Below, piece by piece: positions 7,552 through 17,800 of a stretch of 44,878 nucleotides of DNA. A program made the position numbers and the translations under genes. This DNA comes from Neoluteolibacter marinus (GTDB lineage Bacteria > Verrucomicrobiota > Verrucomicrobiia > Verrucomicrobiales > Akkermansiaceae), in assembly GCF_014904755.1 (NCBI RefSeq), contig NZ_JACZFQ010000071.1, positions 1 through 44,878 on the forward strand, written 5' to 3'. The stretch's first letter is position 1. Each line of letters opens with the position of its first letter. The notes beneath the pieces were generated by a model that worked only from the letters and a program-made list of their open reading frames with translations, ran no database searches and had not been told where the DNA came from.

Positions 7552-10500
7552 TCAATCGAGCAGGTGGATGCGGTAGAACGCCGTGCCGGCCGGCGGGCTT
7601 GCATCGGTGAAGGTGCCTGCGCCGGAAACCGTGCCGATGAGTTCCCATTCGGCGGCGTCGAGCACGGTCGAACGACGGATTTCGAAATCGAGCCCCGGGG
7701 CGAAGGGCCAGCCGAGGGTGAAGCCGTCGGGACCGGAGATGCCGGAGGCCCTGAAGGCGGAACGGCCGTCCTTGGGATCGAGCCCGAGCCGGAACTCGGT
7801 GGCGTTGTCGGTGCCGTCGTGGTCGGGGTCCGCATCCGCTGCGGCGTCGGGGTTGCCGGTGTTGCCGAAGTGGTCGATCTGCCATTGTTCAAAGGGCGTG
7901 ATCGTGGCGGCAACAAGGAGCCGGACCGTGCCGGCCGAGGCCTCGATGGAGGCGGTGTAGCCGGTGGGAAGACTACCAGGAAGCAGGGCGTTGTCGGTGA
8001 GCGAGTCGCTGTAGGTGATGAGCGTGTAATTGCCGGGGCCGAAACCGGGGAGCACTGCGATGTCGAGGGTGCCGTCGAGCACCAGCGGACCTTCGACGAT
8101 GATCTTGTCGGAGTCCGGGCCGAGTTCGAAAGCGAGGGTGGAGCTCGCGGCGAGGGAAAGTCCGGACTGGAGGGTCAGCCTGCCCGCACCGTCGTCGCCG
8201 GGGGCGAGGTTGCCGGGGCAAGTGACCGCCCCGGCGATCGTGCCGATGCCGGCGAGCGCGCTATCCACGGTAAGCGTCGTAGCTGCCAGCGATCCGTTGA
8301 TCCGCAGAGTGCCGCCGGAAACCAGGGTGGGGCCGGTGTAGGTGTGGGCACCGGTGAGGGTGAGGACCCCGGTGCCGACCTTGGTCAGGGACGCGGTGCC
8401 GTTGCCTCCATTGGCGATCACCCCGTTGAAAATCGAATCGGTGCCGTTTCCGCCGACGATGTAGTTGACGTTGCCGGCCGGGGTGTTGGTCTGGCCTTCC
8501 AACCGACCGCTGCCGGTCAACGCCCCCAGTACGACACCGCCGGCACCGGCGTTGTTGCGGGTGTTCATCAGGCCGTCGACCTGGAACGTCGTCGATGCCC
8601 CGCCATTGCCGTTGGCACCGCCGGTGGAGGAGAATCGCAGCTGGCTGCCCGCACTCAGGATGGCGGTCCCCGTGAAGCCGCCGAACTGGGCAAAGCCGGA
8701 ACCGCCCATGCTGATGGGACCCGAAAGGGTGAACGTGCTGCCTGAATCACCCGAAATCGCGCCGCCGTAGCCGTTGGTGAGGCTCACCGATGATAACCCG
8801 CCGGAAGAGCCGGGAGCGATCGCGATCGGGTTGGCGGGGAAGTTCTTGCCGTTGTTCGAACCCATCCGGAAGCTTCCGCCGTTGCTCAGGCTGAGGGTGC
8901 CGGTGCCTGCCTGGCCGCCGATGGCTCCGCTGCCGCCACCGGTCTGGGTGATGGCGAGCACGCCGCCCGATACCGTGGTTCCGCCGTCGTAGGGGTGGAT
9001 GCCCGGGAGGTAGAGGGTGCCGTTGCCCGACTTGGCGATGCTGGCTTGGCCGGAGATGACCCCGTTGCCGGTGAAGGTGTAGTCCTTGTCGGCCGCAACC
9101 GTCACGGCAAGCGGTTGGACATCGGCGGGGAGATTGATGACCTCGCCGCTGCCGGTGTCGGTGAACGATGGCGAGTCGCCGGTCTGATAGGTGGCGGCAT
9201 CGCCTCCCGCGGTCCAGTTGCCGGTGACGGTGTCCCAGTCGTTCGAGAGGTCGCCGGTCCACAGGATCGGGCCCGGCTCGCGGGCGGGTTGAGTGAGGGC
9301 CATCGAGATCACCCCGGGGGTGGTAGTATCGAAGGAAGCGGTGAGAGACGATCCGGGCGGCGCTTCCCAGCTGATCGCCGGGGTGCCAGTGAGCGAACCG
9401 CTGTAGGTGAGAACCGTGAAGGTGCCTTCCGCCAGGGAGATGCCGGGAGCCGGACGAATCACCGCCGAGGCGCCGAAGGCGAGATCGCCGGCGATCGCCA
9501 GCGGGGGATCTCCCGCCTGCAGGTGTTCGATCGCGCCGCCGCTGTCGATGCTCACGTTCCCGGTGATGCTGCCGGTGCCGCCGAGGGTGGCGCCGTTCTG
9601 GACCACGAAGTTGCTGCCCGTGGTGCTGCCGTCGATCCGGAGCCGGCCGCCGCTGACCGTGGTGGTGCCGGTGTAGGTGCAATCGCCGTCGAGGGTCAGG
9701 GTGCCGGTGCCGACCTTGGTCAGGGCGACCGCGCCGGTGCTGTTCTTGATGGTCCCCGAGAAGGTGCTGTCCTCGTTTCTGCCACCCACTTGCCAGGTCA
9801 GGGTCCGGCCGCTGGTCGGACCGCCGAGCAGGGTGGCGGCGGGACTGCCGGAGAGCCTGCCGACGGCGATCGCGAAGCTGCTCCCCATACTGCTGTTGTA
9901 GTAGGCATACACGTCGTCGCCGAGGTCGAGCCCGGCGGCCGGGTAACCGGCGGGATTCATGATGCGGAGGTCCCCGCCATCCGCGTCCGCGATGACGTGG
10001 ATGTTGCCGGAGAAGGCGGACCAATCGCCCTTGAGGTCGGTGCGGACATAGGGCGTCAGGAAGGTGAACTCCCCGCTGCCGGTCAGCGCTCCGGACAGGG
10101 TGCAGCGGCCGTCGGCGTTGATCCGTCCCGCCGCGCCTTCCGGAACATGGATGGGCCAGATGCTGTCCGGGGAGTTGCCCGAGAGGCTGTTGGTCATTGT
10201 CAGGGTTCCGCCGTCGAGGATCAGCGCGCCGGTGCCGAGACCGGCGACATTGACCGCGTCGGAAGCCAGCGAGACGGTGCCCTCGCGGATGACGGTGCCG
10301 CCGACGTGGCTGTTAGGTGCTGCGAGGATGAGGGTTCCGGGGCCGGTCTTGGTCAGGGTGCCGCTGCCGGTGATGGTGCCTGACACCTGCAGGCTGGTGG
10401 CGGGAATCGAGATGGTGCCGCCCGCGGGACCGAGGGTCATGCCCCGGTTGGTGCTGGTCTGGAGACCGACCAGCGCCAGAGTGGCGCCGTCGAGGGTGAG

Positions 10501-13500
10501 GTTGGACGGGTCGGCCGTCGCCGCGCCGATGGAGCCCGGATTGCCCGCGTCGCCGAGGCTCTGCACGGCGAGGGTTCCGCCGCTGACGGTGGTCGGGCCG
10601 GTGTAGGTGTTTTCGGTGGCCAGGGTCAGCGTGCCTGTGCCCGATTTGGTGAGTCCGCCGGGGCCGGAGAGGGCGCCGTCGCCGGCGAAGTGGTAGTCGC
10701 TGTCCGCGGTCACCGTCACGCCGGCGGTGGGCAGGATCGCCGCAAGGTTGATATTCGGGTGACCGGCGCCCGTCGCGTCGAAGGTCACGCTGTCCCCGGC
10801 TACAAAAATCTCGGGCGTGCCGGCCGACGACCAGTTCGGGGTGGTGGCGAGATCCCAGTCGTCGCCGCCCGCCCCGCCGCTCCAGGTGATCGCCCCCGGT
10901 TCGCGGGTTTCGGGGATGACGAGGTCGAGCGACCCTGCTCCGAGGGAGAGCTGGTAGGGCGTGCCCTCTGGCACCGTGACGGCGAAATTTGCGGTCGAGC
11001 CGGTCAGGCTGCCTCCATAGGTGAGCAAGGTGTAGGTGCCCGCCGCGAGCTGGCTGTCCATCGCGTGGATGGAGATGACCGCGGTTCCGGAGAGGACGAG
11101 ATCCCCGGCCACTTCGATGCGGTCGTTGGCCTTGGCGATCCCCGTCGGGTCGTCGGAGAGGTCGAGGGCGAGCACGGATCCGTCCGCGGCGGTGAGGTGG
11201 GAACCGAGGGTCAGGGTCCCGGGGGCGCCCATTCCGGCACCGGGTGTGATAGCGGCGCGATGATTCAGCGTCACCGCCTGGCCGACGGTGCCGGATCCCG
11301 CGAGGCGGCCACCGGTTTCACCCGCGGCAAGCGCGCCCCCCCAGGTGCCGCCCCACAGGGTGACCGGGCTCTGGGTCAGCGTGCCGTCGATCCGCAAGGC
11401 TCCGTCCCAGACCGTGGTGCCGCCGCTGTAGCCGTGGGATCCGGTCAGGGTCACAGTGCCGGCTCCGGATTTTGACAAGGTCATCGACCCGTTGAGGGCG
11501 CCGGCGGTGCCGTCCAGCGTGACGTTATCGGGATTGAAGAAGGTCACGGCCGAGGGAGAAAGGGATCCGTCCAGCGTCACCGGGGAGGCGGTGTTTCCCG
11601 ACAGGTCGAAGAGCACGGCAGCGCCGGCGGCGAAGACCGCGGGATTGCCCTCGCCGTCGGTCCACGACGCGGAGCTGCCGTTGTCCCAGACCCCGGTGTT
11701 CCAGGTCAGGTCCGCCGGCACCATGGGCGGCGGCGGGACGTCCTGGTCCATGCCATAGCCGAGGTAGTAGTCGACGTAGCTCGCTTGCACATAGCCCTTG
11801 GTGGTCGTCTGGCAACGATACTGCGGGTTGTGCATCAGGGTGTAGAGCCGGTTGGTCGCCGGGGTGGTGGTGGTGTAGATCCGCAGCGCGGTGTTGTCGC
11901 TCTGCACCAGCACCAGTTCCTCGCGCCAGTCGCCGAGGATGTCGCCCCAGAAGGCGGGACGCCCGCCGTAGGCCTGCCGCAGGCTGTAGGCACCCCAATC
12001 GCTGTAGAGCGACCAGACGCGGTCGGTGTAGCCGGTGGCGGCGTTGAACTTGTTGATCACCGGGTTCAGGGCGCCGGAGCCGGCGCCGTCGATGAACTCG
12101 CGGCCGAGGTCGCCGTCCCACCACAGACCCTCGGGTGCCCAGACATTGTTGGCGTAGATCTGTTCGCCCCGGGCGTTGAAGATGCCGGGCTGCGTACTAT
12201 ACATTTCGTAACCGGTGTGGGCGGACGAGATGTCGAGGGCGATGCCGCGGCCGACGTCGACGGAGCTGGGCGAGTACCATTTCCGGATCATCGCGCCGGT
12301 GCCGGACTCGTAGAGACAGGTGGCGAGGCTGGTCGGGTTGTACTGCTGGATCGCGAAGGTCTCGAGTCCGGGGCGGCCGGGGTCGATGTCGGCGATGTGG
12401 AAGCGGTCGCCGTGGGTCAGTTCGTTGTGGAAGAGCTGGGTGCCGTCGTCGTCGACGACATGACCGAGGTCGCAGATCTCGTCCTTGCCGTCGTTGTCGA
12501 CATCGGCGACGCGGATCTGGTGGCCTTCGGCTCCGGGCAGGATCCGCGGGTCCTGGGGAAGGGTCCAGCGCTGGGAGAGAACCCCGTTGCGATAATCGAA
12601 GGCGCTGAACTGGTAGTAGAATTCCAGCGAGTCGGCGCGGTTGTGGCCATGGAAGACGACGCTCGGGCGCTTGCCGTCCAGGTAGGCGATCATCGCCTTG
12701 TTGGTCAGGGTGCCGTGGGCTGCCCAGGCGTTCGGCATGGGGGCGCGGGCAAGTTCGCCACCGCTGAGGCCGTCGATCACCGACAGGAACTGGCTGCTGT
12801 TGTCCGGCGCGCTGATAGAGGCGACAAGGCTCCCGCCGGCATCGGTGACCGAGACCCCGTTGGCAGTGCGCACCAGCACTTCGGCGCGGCCGTCGCCGTC
12901 GAGATCGTAGACGGTGACGTTGTCGGTCTGGCCGACGCTGACGGTGGATGCTCCCGGTTCATGGGCGTATTGGTTCAGGCTGTTGGGACCCATGGCCATC
13001 CGCCACAGGAAGGTGCCGTCGTCGAGGTAGGCTTCGAGGAACTGCTCGTTCTCGCCGAGGGTCGAGAGGCGGTCGACGACGTAGTCGTAGTCGCCGTCGC
13101 CATCGAGGTCGCCGACCCAGCAGAACTTCACCGTGTAGGGTCCGGCCGGGCCGGTGTCGCCGCGCAGGGGCAGGGTCTGGAATTGTTTTTGGTCCGGGTT
13201 GGCGGGCAGGGCCCGGGTTTCCGAGGCCGGCTGTTCGACGCCGTCGATGACCGGGCGGACGAAGTAGCTGTAGGCGTTGGCGTTGAGGTTGGACGACCCC
13301 GGGGTGTCGGTGAAGTCGGTGGTCGCGGTGAGCGGTGTGCCATTGAGCTTGATCGCCGCACCGCCATTGGCTGAGCGGTAGAGGTTGAAGGCGATGCCGG
13401 AAGGATCGTCGCCGAACAAGCGCCAGCTGAGGTAGACTTGGGACGAACTCTTGCGCACCGCGACGAGGCCGCGGTTGAGGTTTTCCATCTGGCGCTGGCC

Positions 13501-13548
13501 GGCGGCAGGCAGTGCGAGGAGGAGCAGGAACAGGAGCAGTCGTTTCAT
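7552..13548 (-). CDS. Rhamnogalacturonan lyase (PL11) fused to a giant beta-strand-repeat region
   Basis: This 1998-residue exported protein starts at the ATG at 13548, giving a signal peptide (MKRLLLFLLLLALPAAGQ). Residues about 21-605 form a complete PL11 eight-bladed propeller, with MENLNRGLVAV near the mature N-terminus, calcium-binding DLDGDG-type loops (e.g. 148-153, 215-220, 350-354), GDWREE near 539-544 and a typical YYLGYGMDQ end. PL11 enzymes cut the Rha-GalA backbone of RG-I. Residues about 610-1880 are autotransporter-associated beta-strand repeats (GTGTLTLxGxxTYTGxTTVxGGTL). The C-terminus (about 1885-1998) has a DADPDHDGTDNATEFRLGLDP calcium-binding segment and ends in a FYRIHLLD tail. 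No beta-barrel translocator is visible. Known PL11 enzymes are mostly about 600 residues, so the tail is extra and may attach the enzyme to the surface or matrix. Its start overlaps the preceding stop (ATGA). Confidence 0.92.
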   Translation of the reverse strand: MKRLLLFLLLLALPAAGQRQMENLNRGLVAVRKSSSQVYLSWRLFGDDPSGIAFNLYRSANGGAAIKLNGTPLTATTDFTDTPGSSNLNANAYSYFVRPVIDGVEQPASETRALPANPDQKQFQTLPLRGDTGPAGPYTVKFCWVGDLDGDGDYDYVVDRLSTLGENEQFLEAYLDDGTFLWRMAMGPNSLNQYAHEPGASTVSVGQTDNVTVYDLDGDGRAEVLVRTANGVSVTDAGGSLVASISAPDNSSQFLSVIDGLSGGELARAPMPNAWAAHGTLTNKAMIAYLDGKRPSVVFHGHNRADSLEFYYQFSAFDYRNGVLSQRWTLPQDPRILPGAEGHQIRVADVDNDGKDEICDLGHVVDDDGTQLFHNELTHGDRFHIADIDPGRPGLETFAIQQYNPTSLATCLYESGTGAMIRKWYSPSSVDVGRGIALDISSAHTGYEMYSTQPGIFNARGEQIYANNVWAPEGLWWDGDLGREFIDGAGSGALNPVINKFNAATGYTDRVWSLYSDWGAYSLRQAYGGRPAFWGDILGDWREELVLVQSDNTALRIYTTTTPATNRLYTLMHNPQYRCQTTTKGYVQASYVDYYLGYGMDQDVPPPPMVPADLTWNTGVWDNGSSASWTDGEGNPAVFAAGAAVLFDLSGNTASPVTLDGSLSPSAVTFFNPDNVTLDGTAGALNGSMTLSKSGAGTVTLTGSHGYSGGTTVWDGALRIDGTLTQSPVTLWGGTWGGALAAGETGGRLAGSGTVGQAVTLNHRAAITPGAGMGAPGTLTLGSHLTAADGSVLALDLSDDPTGIAKANDRIEVAGDLVLSGTAVISIHAMDSQLAAGTYTLLTYGGSLTGSTANFAVTVPEGTPYQLSLGAGSLDLVIPETREPGAITWSGGAGGDDWDLATTPNWSSAGTPEIFVAGDSVTFDATGAGHPNINLAAILPTAGVTVTADSDYHFAGDGALSGPGGLTKSGTGTLTLATENTYTGPTTVSGGTLAVQSLGDAGNPGSIGAATADPSNLTLDGATLALVGLQTSTNRGMTLGPAGGTISIPATSLQVSGTITGSGTLTKTGPGTLILAAPNSHVGGTVIREGTVSLASDAVNVAGLGTGALILDGGTLTMTNSLSGNSPDSIWPIHVPEGAAGRINADGRCTLSGALTGSGEFTFLTPYVRTDLKGDWSAFSGNIHVIADADGGDLRIMNPAGYPAAGLDLGDDVYAYYNSSMGSSFAIAVGRLSGSPAATLLGGPTSGRTLTWQVGGRNEDSTFSGTIKNSTGAVALTKVGTGTLTLDGDCTYTGTTTVSGGRLRIDGSTTGSNFVVQNGATLGGTGSITGNVSIDSGGAIEHLQAGDPPLAIAGDLAFGASAVIRPAPGISLAEGTFTVLTYSGSLTGTPAISWEAPPGSSLTASFDTTTPGVISMALTQPAREPGPILWTGDLSNDWDTVTGNWTAGGDAATYQTGDSPSFTDTGSGEVINLPADVQPLAVTVAADKDYTFTGNGVISGQASIAKSGNGTLYLPGIHPYDGGTTVSGGVLAITQTGGGSGAIGGQAGTGTLSLSNGGSFRMGSNNGKNFPANPIAIAPGSSGGLSSVSLTNGYGGAISGDSGSTFTLSGPISMGGSGFAQFGGFTGTAILSAGSQLRFSSTGGANGNGGASTTFQVDGLMNTRNNAGAGGVVLGALTGSGRLEGQTNTPAGNVNYIVGGNGTDSIFNGVIANGGNGTASLTKVGTGVLTLTGAHTYTGPTLVSGGTLRINGSLAATTLTVDSALAGIGTIAGAVTCPGNLAPGDDGAGRLTLQSGLSLAASSTLAFELGPDSDKIIVEGPLVLDGTLDIAVLPGFGPGNYTLITYSDSLTDNALLPGSLPTGYTASIEASAGTVRLLVAATITPFEQWQIDHFGNTGNPDAAADADPDHDGTDNATEFRLGLDPKDGRSAFRASGISGPDGFTLGWPFAPGLDFEIRRSTVLDAAEWELIGTVSGAGTFTDASPPAGTAFYRIHLLD
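7893..11736 (-). repeat. Autotransporter-associated beta-strand repeat array of the PL11 fusion
   Basis: Approximate DNA span of the repeat region. The protein repeat centres on TKxGTGTLTLxGxxTYTGxTTVxGGTL. It occurs at irregular spacing, interspersed with sections beginning PGAITWSGG or PGPILWTGD that resemble restarts of a larger module. Boundaries are approximate. Confidence 0.75.
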
Positions 13549-14141
13549 TCGGCTGGGGAGTTCCCCGGGGCCGGAACCTCGAGGGTGTGACGCGTCGGGG
13601 AGAGGTCGAGGGTGGCGAGCACCGGTCCCTCGCGGTCGATGGCCCGGAGCGGCCGGCCGCGCACCGTCAGGGTGCCTTGGAAGGCGGGCCCGAAGTCCTT
13701 GCAGAAGTCGGCGGTGACCGTCGCCGGGAAGGAGACGGCGGGGTATTTCAGGATGAAGGCGATTTCCCCCTGGAGCTCCAGGCTCGCCTTGGCGGAGGTC
13801 GCGGCAAGGGGGGCGTCCGCCGAGCGGAGGGTAAAGAATGTCTTCGAGCGTTCGATGAGCCGCGGTCGGAGATCCTGGAATGCCGCGTCGGTCCAGTCCG
13901 CCGGCGCCTCGGGACCGAGCAGGACGGAGAGCAGGGCGGGAGACATGCGGACGATGACCACCGTCTGGTTCTCCAGCAAACGGACGCTGGTGCTGCTGTC
14001 GAAGCCGTGGTGGGCGCGGGCGGTCGCCAGCAGCATCGGGACGGCCAGCAGCCACGCCACGAGCTTGCGCGGCCAAACGGGGCGGCGCGGCGTGGGTGTG
14101 CTTGGGTGGAACATGGCAGGGAGCAGGGCCGTCGATTGCAT
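13545..14141 (-). CDS. Small exported protein of unknown function heading the operon
   Basis: I do not recognise the family. With the ATG at 14141 the product has 198 residues; an AAGG sequence lies about six bases upstream. The frame also allows ATG at 14186 (213 residues) or at 14114 (189 residues). A basic stretch precedes a hydrophobic signal core (VAWLLAVPMLLATARA), followed by mature HHGFDSSTSVRLLENQ. The mature part is predicted beta-rich and contains VIVRMSPALLSVLLGPEA; the opening faintly recalls the exported N-terminal part of HupE/UreJ-like proteins, but there is no membrane domain. Its stop overlaps the PL11 start (ATGA), so translation of the two is probably coupled. It is the first gene of the seven-gene minus-strand series, and a copy of the inverted motif lies just upstream. 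Confidence 0.7.
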   Translation of the reverse strand: MQSTALLPAMFHPSTPTPRRPVWPRKLVAWLLAVPMLLATARAHHGFDSSTSVRLLENQTVVIVRMSPALLSVLLGPEAPADWTDAAFQDLRPRLIERSKTFFTLRSADAPLAATSAKASLELQGEIAFILKYPAVSFPATVTADFCKDFGPAFQGTLTVRGRPLRAIDREGPVLATLDLSPTRHTLEVPAPGNSPAE

Positions 14142-14169
14142 TGAACGCCTTGGTTCCCGGTGATGCCTA

Positions 14170-14185
14170 TAACCCGAAGGTGGCA
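14170..14185 (+). promoter_or_regulatory. Candidate operator, RG-I locus motif copy 6 (weaker)
   Basis: On the plus strand it reads TAACCCGAAGGTGGCA. One half-site (TAACCC) matches the other copies well and the other is degenerate. It sits 29-44 bp upstream of the small exported protein and about 100 bp upstream of the divergent sigma factor gene, so it could influence either. Confidence 0.3.
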
Positions 14186-14283
14186 ATTCGCCCGATGACA
14201 GGCCGGCTTGGGGGGAGCCCGAGGCGGCTGAACGCCCGATCTTTGCCTTCTGCCGCCGGCGGATCCGGGTATATCGTCGCGAC

Positions 14284-14826
14284 GTGCCCGACTACACACG
14301 CTGGTTGAACGATTTGCCCGGATCCAACGGTGAAGAACTCTTCGGCGGCCTGTATTCCGAGCTGAAGAAGATCGCCGCGGCGAAGGTGGCGGCGGAACGG
14401 GACGAGCGGTCGCTGGGCGCCACGGCGCTGGTCAATGAAGCCTGGCTGCGATTGCAGAAATCGGCGCCCGGGAAGTGGCGCGACCGGAAGCAGTTCTACG
14501 GCGCGGCGGCGGAGGCGATGCGGCGCATCCTGGTCGAGTCGGCCCGGCGGAGGATCGCCGCCAAGCGGGGTGGGGGGCATGCCAATGTGCCGCTCGACGA
14601 ACTCGACCTGCCCGCGCCCGTGGCGGACGAGCGGCTGGTGGGGGTGCACGAGGTGCTCGATGAACTTGAGAAGCACGACGAGCTCAACGCCCGGATCGTC
14701 AAACTCAGGTTCTTCAGCGGGATGAACCACGACGAGATCGCCTCGCTGTTGGAGATGAACGAACGGACGGTCCGCCGCCACTGGGCGGAGGCGAAATTGT
14801 GGCTCTACCGGGCCTTGAACCCCTGA
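14284..14826 (+). CDS. ECF-type RNA polymerase sigma factor
   Basis: The 180-residue protein, starting at GTG, belongs to the ECF sigma factors typically paired with Ser/Thr kinases in Verrucomicrobiota, Planctomycetota and Acidobacteriota (the TIGR02999/Sigma70_ECF type). Region 2 covers about residues 15-95 (LFGGLYSELKKIAAAKV, ALVNEAWLRL, FYGAAAEAMRRILVESARRR). Region 4 covers about 130-178 (IVKLRFFSGMNHDEIASLLEMNERTVRRHWAEAKLWLYRAL), with the helix-turn-helix at 148-170. No anti-sigma factor gene is next to it; a kinase gene follows 45 bp downstream, so phosphorylation is the likely control. It is transcribed away from the pectin genes. No convincing promoter of its own was found in the 142-bp divergent gap. 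Confidence 0.9.
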   Translation: MPDYTRWLNDLPGSNGEELFGGLYSELKKIAAAKVAAERDERSLGATALVNEAWLRLQKSAPGKWRDRKQFYGAAAEAMRRILVESARRRIAAKRGGGHANVPLDELDLPAPVADERLVGVHEVLDELEKHDELNARIVKLRFFSGMNHDEIASLLEMNERTVRRHWAEAKLWLYRALNP

Positions 14827-14871
14827 ACCCACGGTGGAACTGCCCCGACGAACCCCGGGTGTCCCGGACTC

Positions 14872-17800
14872 ATGAAACCGCAGGCCAGAGAACTGTTCGC
14901 CGAAGCCCTTGAGCTGCCGGCATCCCGGCGCGAGCGGTTTCTGGAGCAAGCCTGCGGCGGCGACGACGGGCTGCGCCGCGAGGTCGAGGCGATGCTGGCC
15001 GATTTGCTGAAGGCGGACGAGTTCTTCGGCGACATCGACGGGACAACGCTCGGCGCGGAGGAGTTCCGGGGTATCGAGGGAGAAGGCGAGGGCGAGTCGA
15101 TCGGCCCCTACCTGCTGTGCGAACGCATCGGCGAAGGGGGCTTCGGCGTGGTCTGGCGGGCTGAACAACGGGTGCCGATCACGAGGAACGTGGCGCTGAA
15201 AGTGATCAAGGCGGGGATGGACACCCGCGAGGTGTTGGCCCGATTCGAGGCCGAACGGCAGGTGCTGGCGATGATGGATCACCCGAACATCGCCATGGTG
15301 CTCGATGCCGGGGCGACACGGGCCGGGCGACCCTACTTCGCGATGGAGCTGGTGCAGGGAGTTCCCATCACCCGCTTTTGTAAACAGGCGGACATGGAAA
15401 TCCCGGGCTGCTTGGCGCTCTTCCTTGAAGTCTGCGCCGCCATCCAGCACGCCCATCAGAAGGGGATCATCCACCGTGATATCAAGCCGTCGAACGTGCT
15501 CGTTTCCGGCCGGCACGGTCGACCGGTGGTGAAGGTGATCGACTTCGGCATCGCCAAGGCGATCCAGGGCAAGCTCGCGGACCGCAGCCTGGTCACCCGC
15601 TCCGGGCAGTTCCTTGGCACCCCGGTTTACATGAGTCCCGAGCAGGCGGATCGCGGCGGGCAGGACATCGACACCCGCAGCGACATCTATTCGCTCGGCA
15701 TCTTGCTCTATGAGCTGCTCGCCGGGGTGCCTCCATACGAGAAGGGATTGTTGGAATCCGCCGGGGACGACGAGGTGTGCCGGATGATCCGCGAGGTCGA
15801 TCCCGTGCGGCCGTCGGCAAGGTCGGCGACCATCGCGGGGCCGCGGGCCCGGTCGGGAGAAGTGGGGGAGACGCCGCGACGGCGCGACATCGAGCCTGAC
15901 CTCGACTGGATCGTGATGAAGGCCATCGAGAAAGATCGGGGCCGCCGCTATGAATCGGTGGACGCCTTCGCCGGGGACATCCAGCGATTCCTCGCGGACG
16001 AGCCGGTCAGCGCACGGCCGCCGAGCACCGGCTATCAGCTCCGCAAATTCGCGCGCCGTCACAAGACCGCGTTCCGGGTGGGCGCCCTGCTCGCCGCCAT
16101 GATGACGGTCGCCACGATCTTGAGCAGCGGGTGGGCGATCCGGGCGACCCGGGCGGAGAATGCCTCGGGCGAGGCCTTGGCCGAGTTGCGTGCGACGGCT
16201 CCGGCATTCGCGGTACAGGCCCGCACGCTCGCCGCACAGGAGCGCTTCGGCGAGGCGATCGAGAAGCTGGATTACGCGCTCAAGCTCCAGCCGGACCAGG
16301 CGGACTATCAGCTGGCCAAGGCGGACCTGTTGCAGAGCCAGCTGAAGCTCGGTGAAGCCGCGGCCGCCTACCGCGAAGCGCAGCGGATGGACCCGTCCCT
16401 GGAGGCGGCGGGCCGGTCGGCGTCGCTGTGCGAGGAACTGCTCTCCGCTCCGCCGGCAAGCGACGGGGGACTCAGCCGGGAAAGCCTTTCGCGCCTCCAC
16501 GTCGCGTTGCTCCAAGGTCAGCGGCCTGCGGCCGAGATCATGCCGGTGGCGCGGCTGTTAGGTGAGGAAAGGAAGCTGTTGGTGGACTATTGGTCGGGTC
16601 GCCTCACGGAGGTGGCACTTGCTCCCGATCGTCCGCTGGCGGAGCGGCTGGAGGTGCGCGACGACGGTCTGCTCGCGCTGGACCTGAGCGACACCAAGGT
16701 CGTCGATCTCTCGCGGCTCGCGGGCATGCCGCTCGGGGCCCTGGATTTGTCGGGGTGCGGCGAGATTGCCAATTTTGCCGCCCTGGCAGGGTTTCCCTTG
16801 CTGAAGTCACTCGATCTCCAAGGGACCAAGCCGGGTGACCTGGCGGCATTGCAATCGCTGCCGCTTGAGGATCTCGACCTGAGCGATACGCCGGTTGCCG
16901 ACCTTTCCCCGCTCAAGGACTGTCGTCTGGAGCAGCTGTCAATCCGGGGAACCCGCGTGTCCGACCTTGTGCCAATTGCGGCGATGCCATTGCGCGTGCT
17001 GGATGCGTCGGGAATTCCCGCCACCGATTTCTCGCGGCTGGCCGGTGCACCGCTGGAAATCTGCCAGCTGGAGAACGTGGCCTTGCGGGACCTGTCCTTT
17101 TTGGAAGGTGCGCCGTTGCGGGTGTTGGGCTTGGCAGGTTGCCGCGAGGCGCGGGGCTACCGGGTGCTGGCGACCATGGAATCGCTGCAGGAGTTGGAGT
17201 TGCCGGGGAGTTTCCGGGAACTTCCCGCGGCGGAACTGGCGGCCTTGGGAGCACTTCGCGACCTTCCGGGCCTGACGGAGATCCGGATCGGTGGCAAGGC
17301 CGGCGCCCGGGATGTCCGGGACGGCCCGGCGAAGGAGGGCTTTTGGAAAGCATGGGACCGCGAGCGATCGATGACCGCGGCCCTGAGCAAGGGCGGCTTC
17401 GACTTCAGCCTGACGACGCTGCCAAGGGGGAGCAGCCGGCTGGTGGTGACCGGCCGGGACTTCAAGGACGTGGCGATCGTGGCGGGAACACCGGTCGAAG
17501 AACTGGTGCTGCTGGGGACGGCGGTGGAAGACCTCCGGCCGCTCGGGGGACAGCCGCTTGCCGAGCTCGATGTCAGCCGGACCCGGGTCACCGATCTCAG
17601 TGCCTTGCGGTCGCCAGTGCTGTCCGCGGCGCTGCGGAAGCTGGGGATCTGGAGGATCGATGTGAATGATTTCAGCCCGCTGTCCGCTTGCCGGAACCTC
17701 GAGTTCCTCGATGCCGCCGACACGCCCCTGGCGGATCTCTCCGTGTTGGCGGAACGGCGGATGCGCGTGCTCCTGCTGTCGGGCACCCGGGTGTCCGACC

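Noticed and set aside
7893-11736. Repeated DNA that could suggest a CRISPR array or tandem satellite
   Set aside because: The repetition is at protein level, with irregular spacing and varied DNA; there are no identical direct repeats with uniform spacers and no cas gene.
11785-13374. Plus-strand open frame of 529 codons opposite the PL11 catalytic domain
   Set aside because: Antisense shadow of a domain with clear family motifs; composition is Gly/Val/Asp-rich with no recognisable domain.
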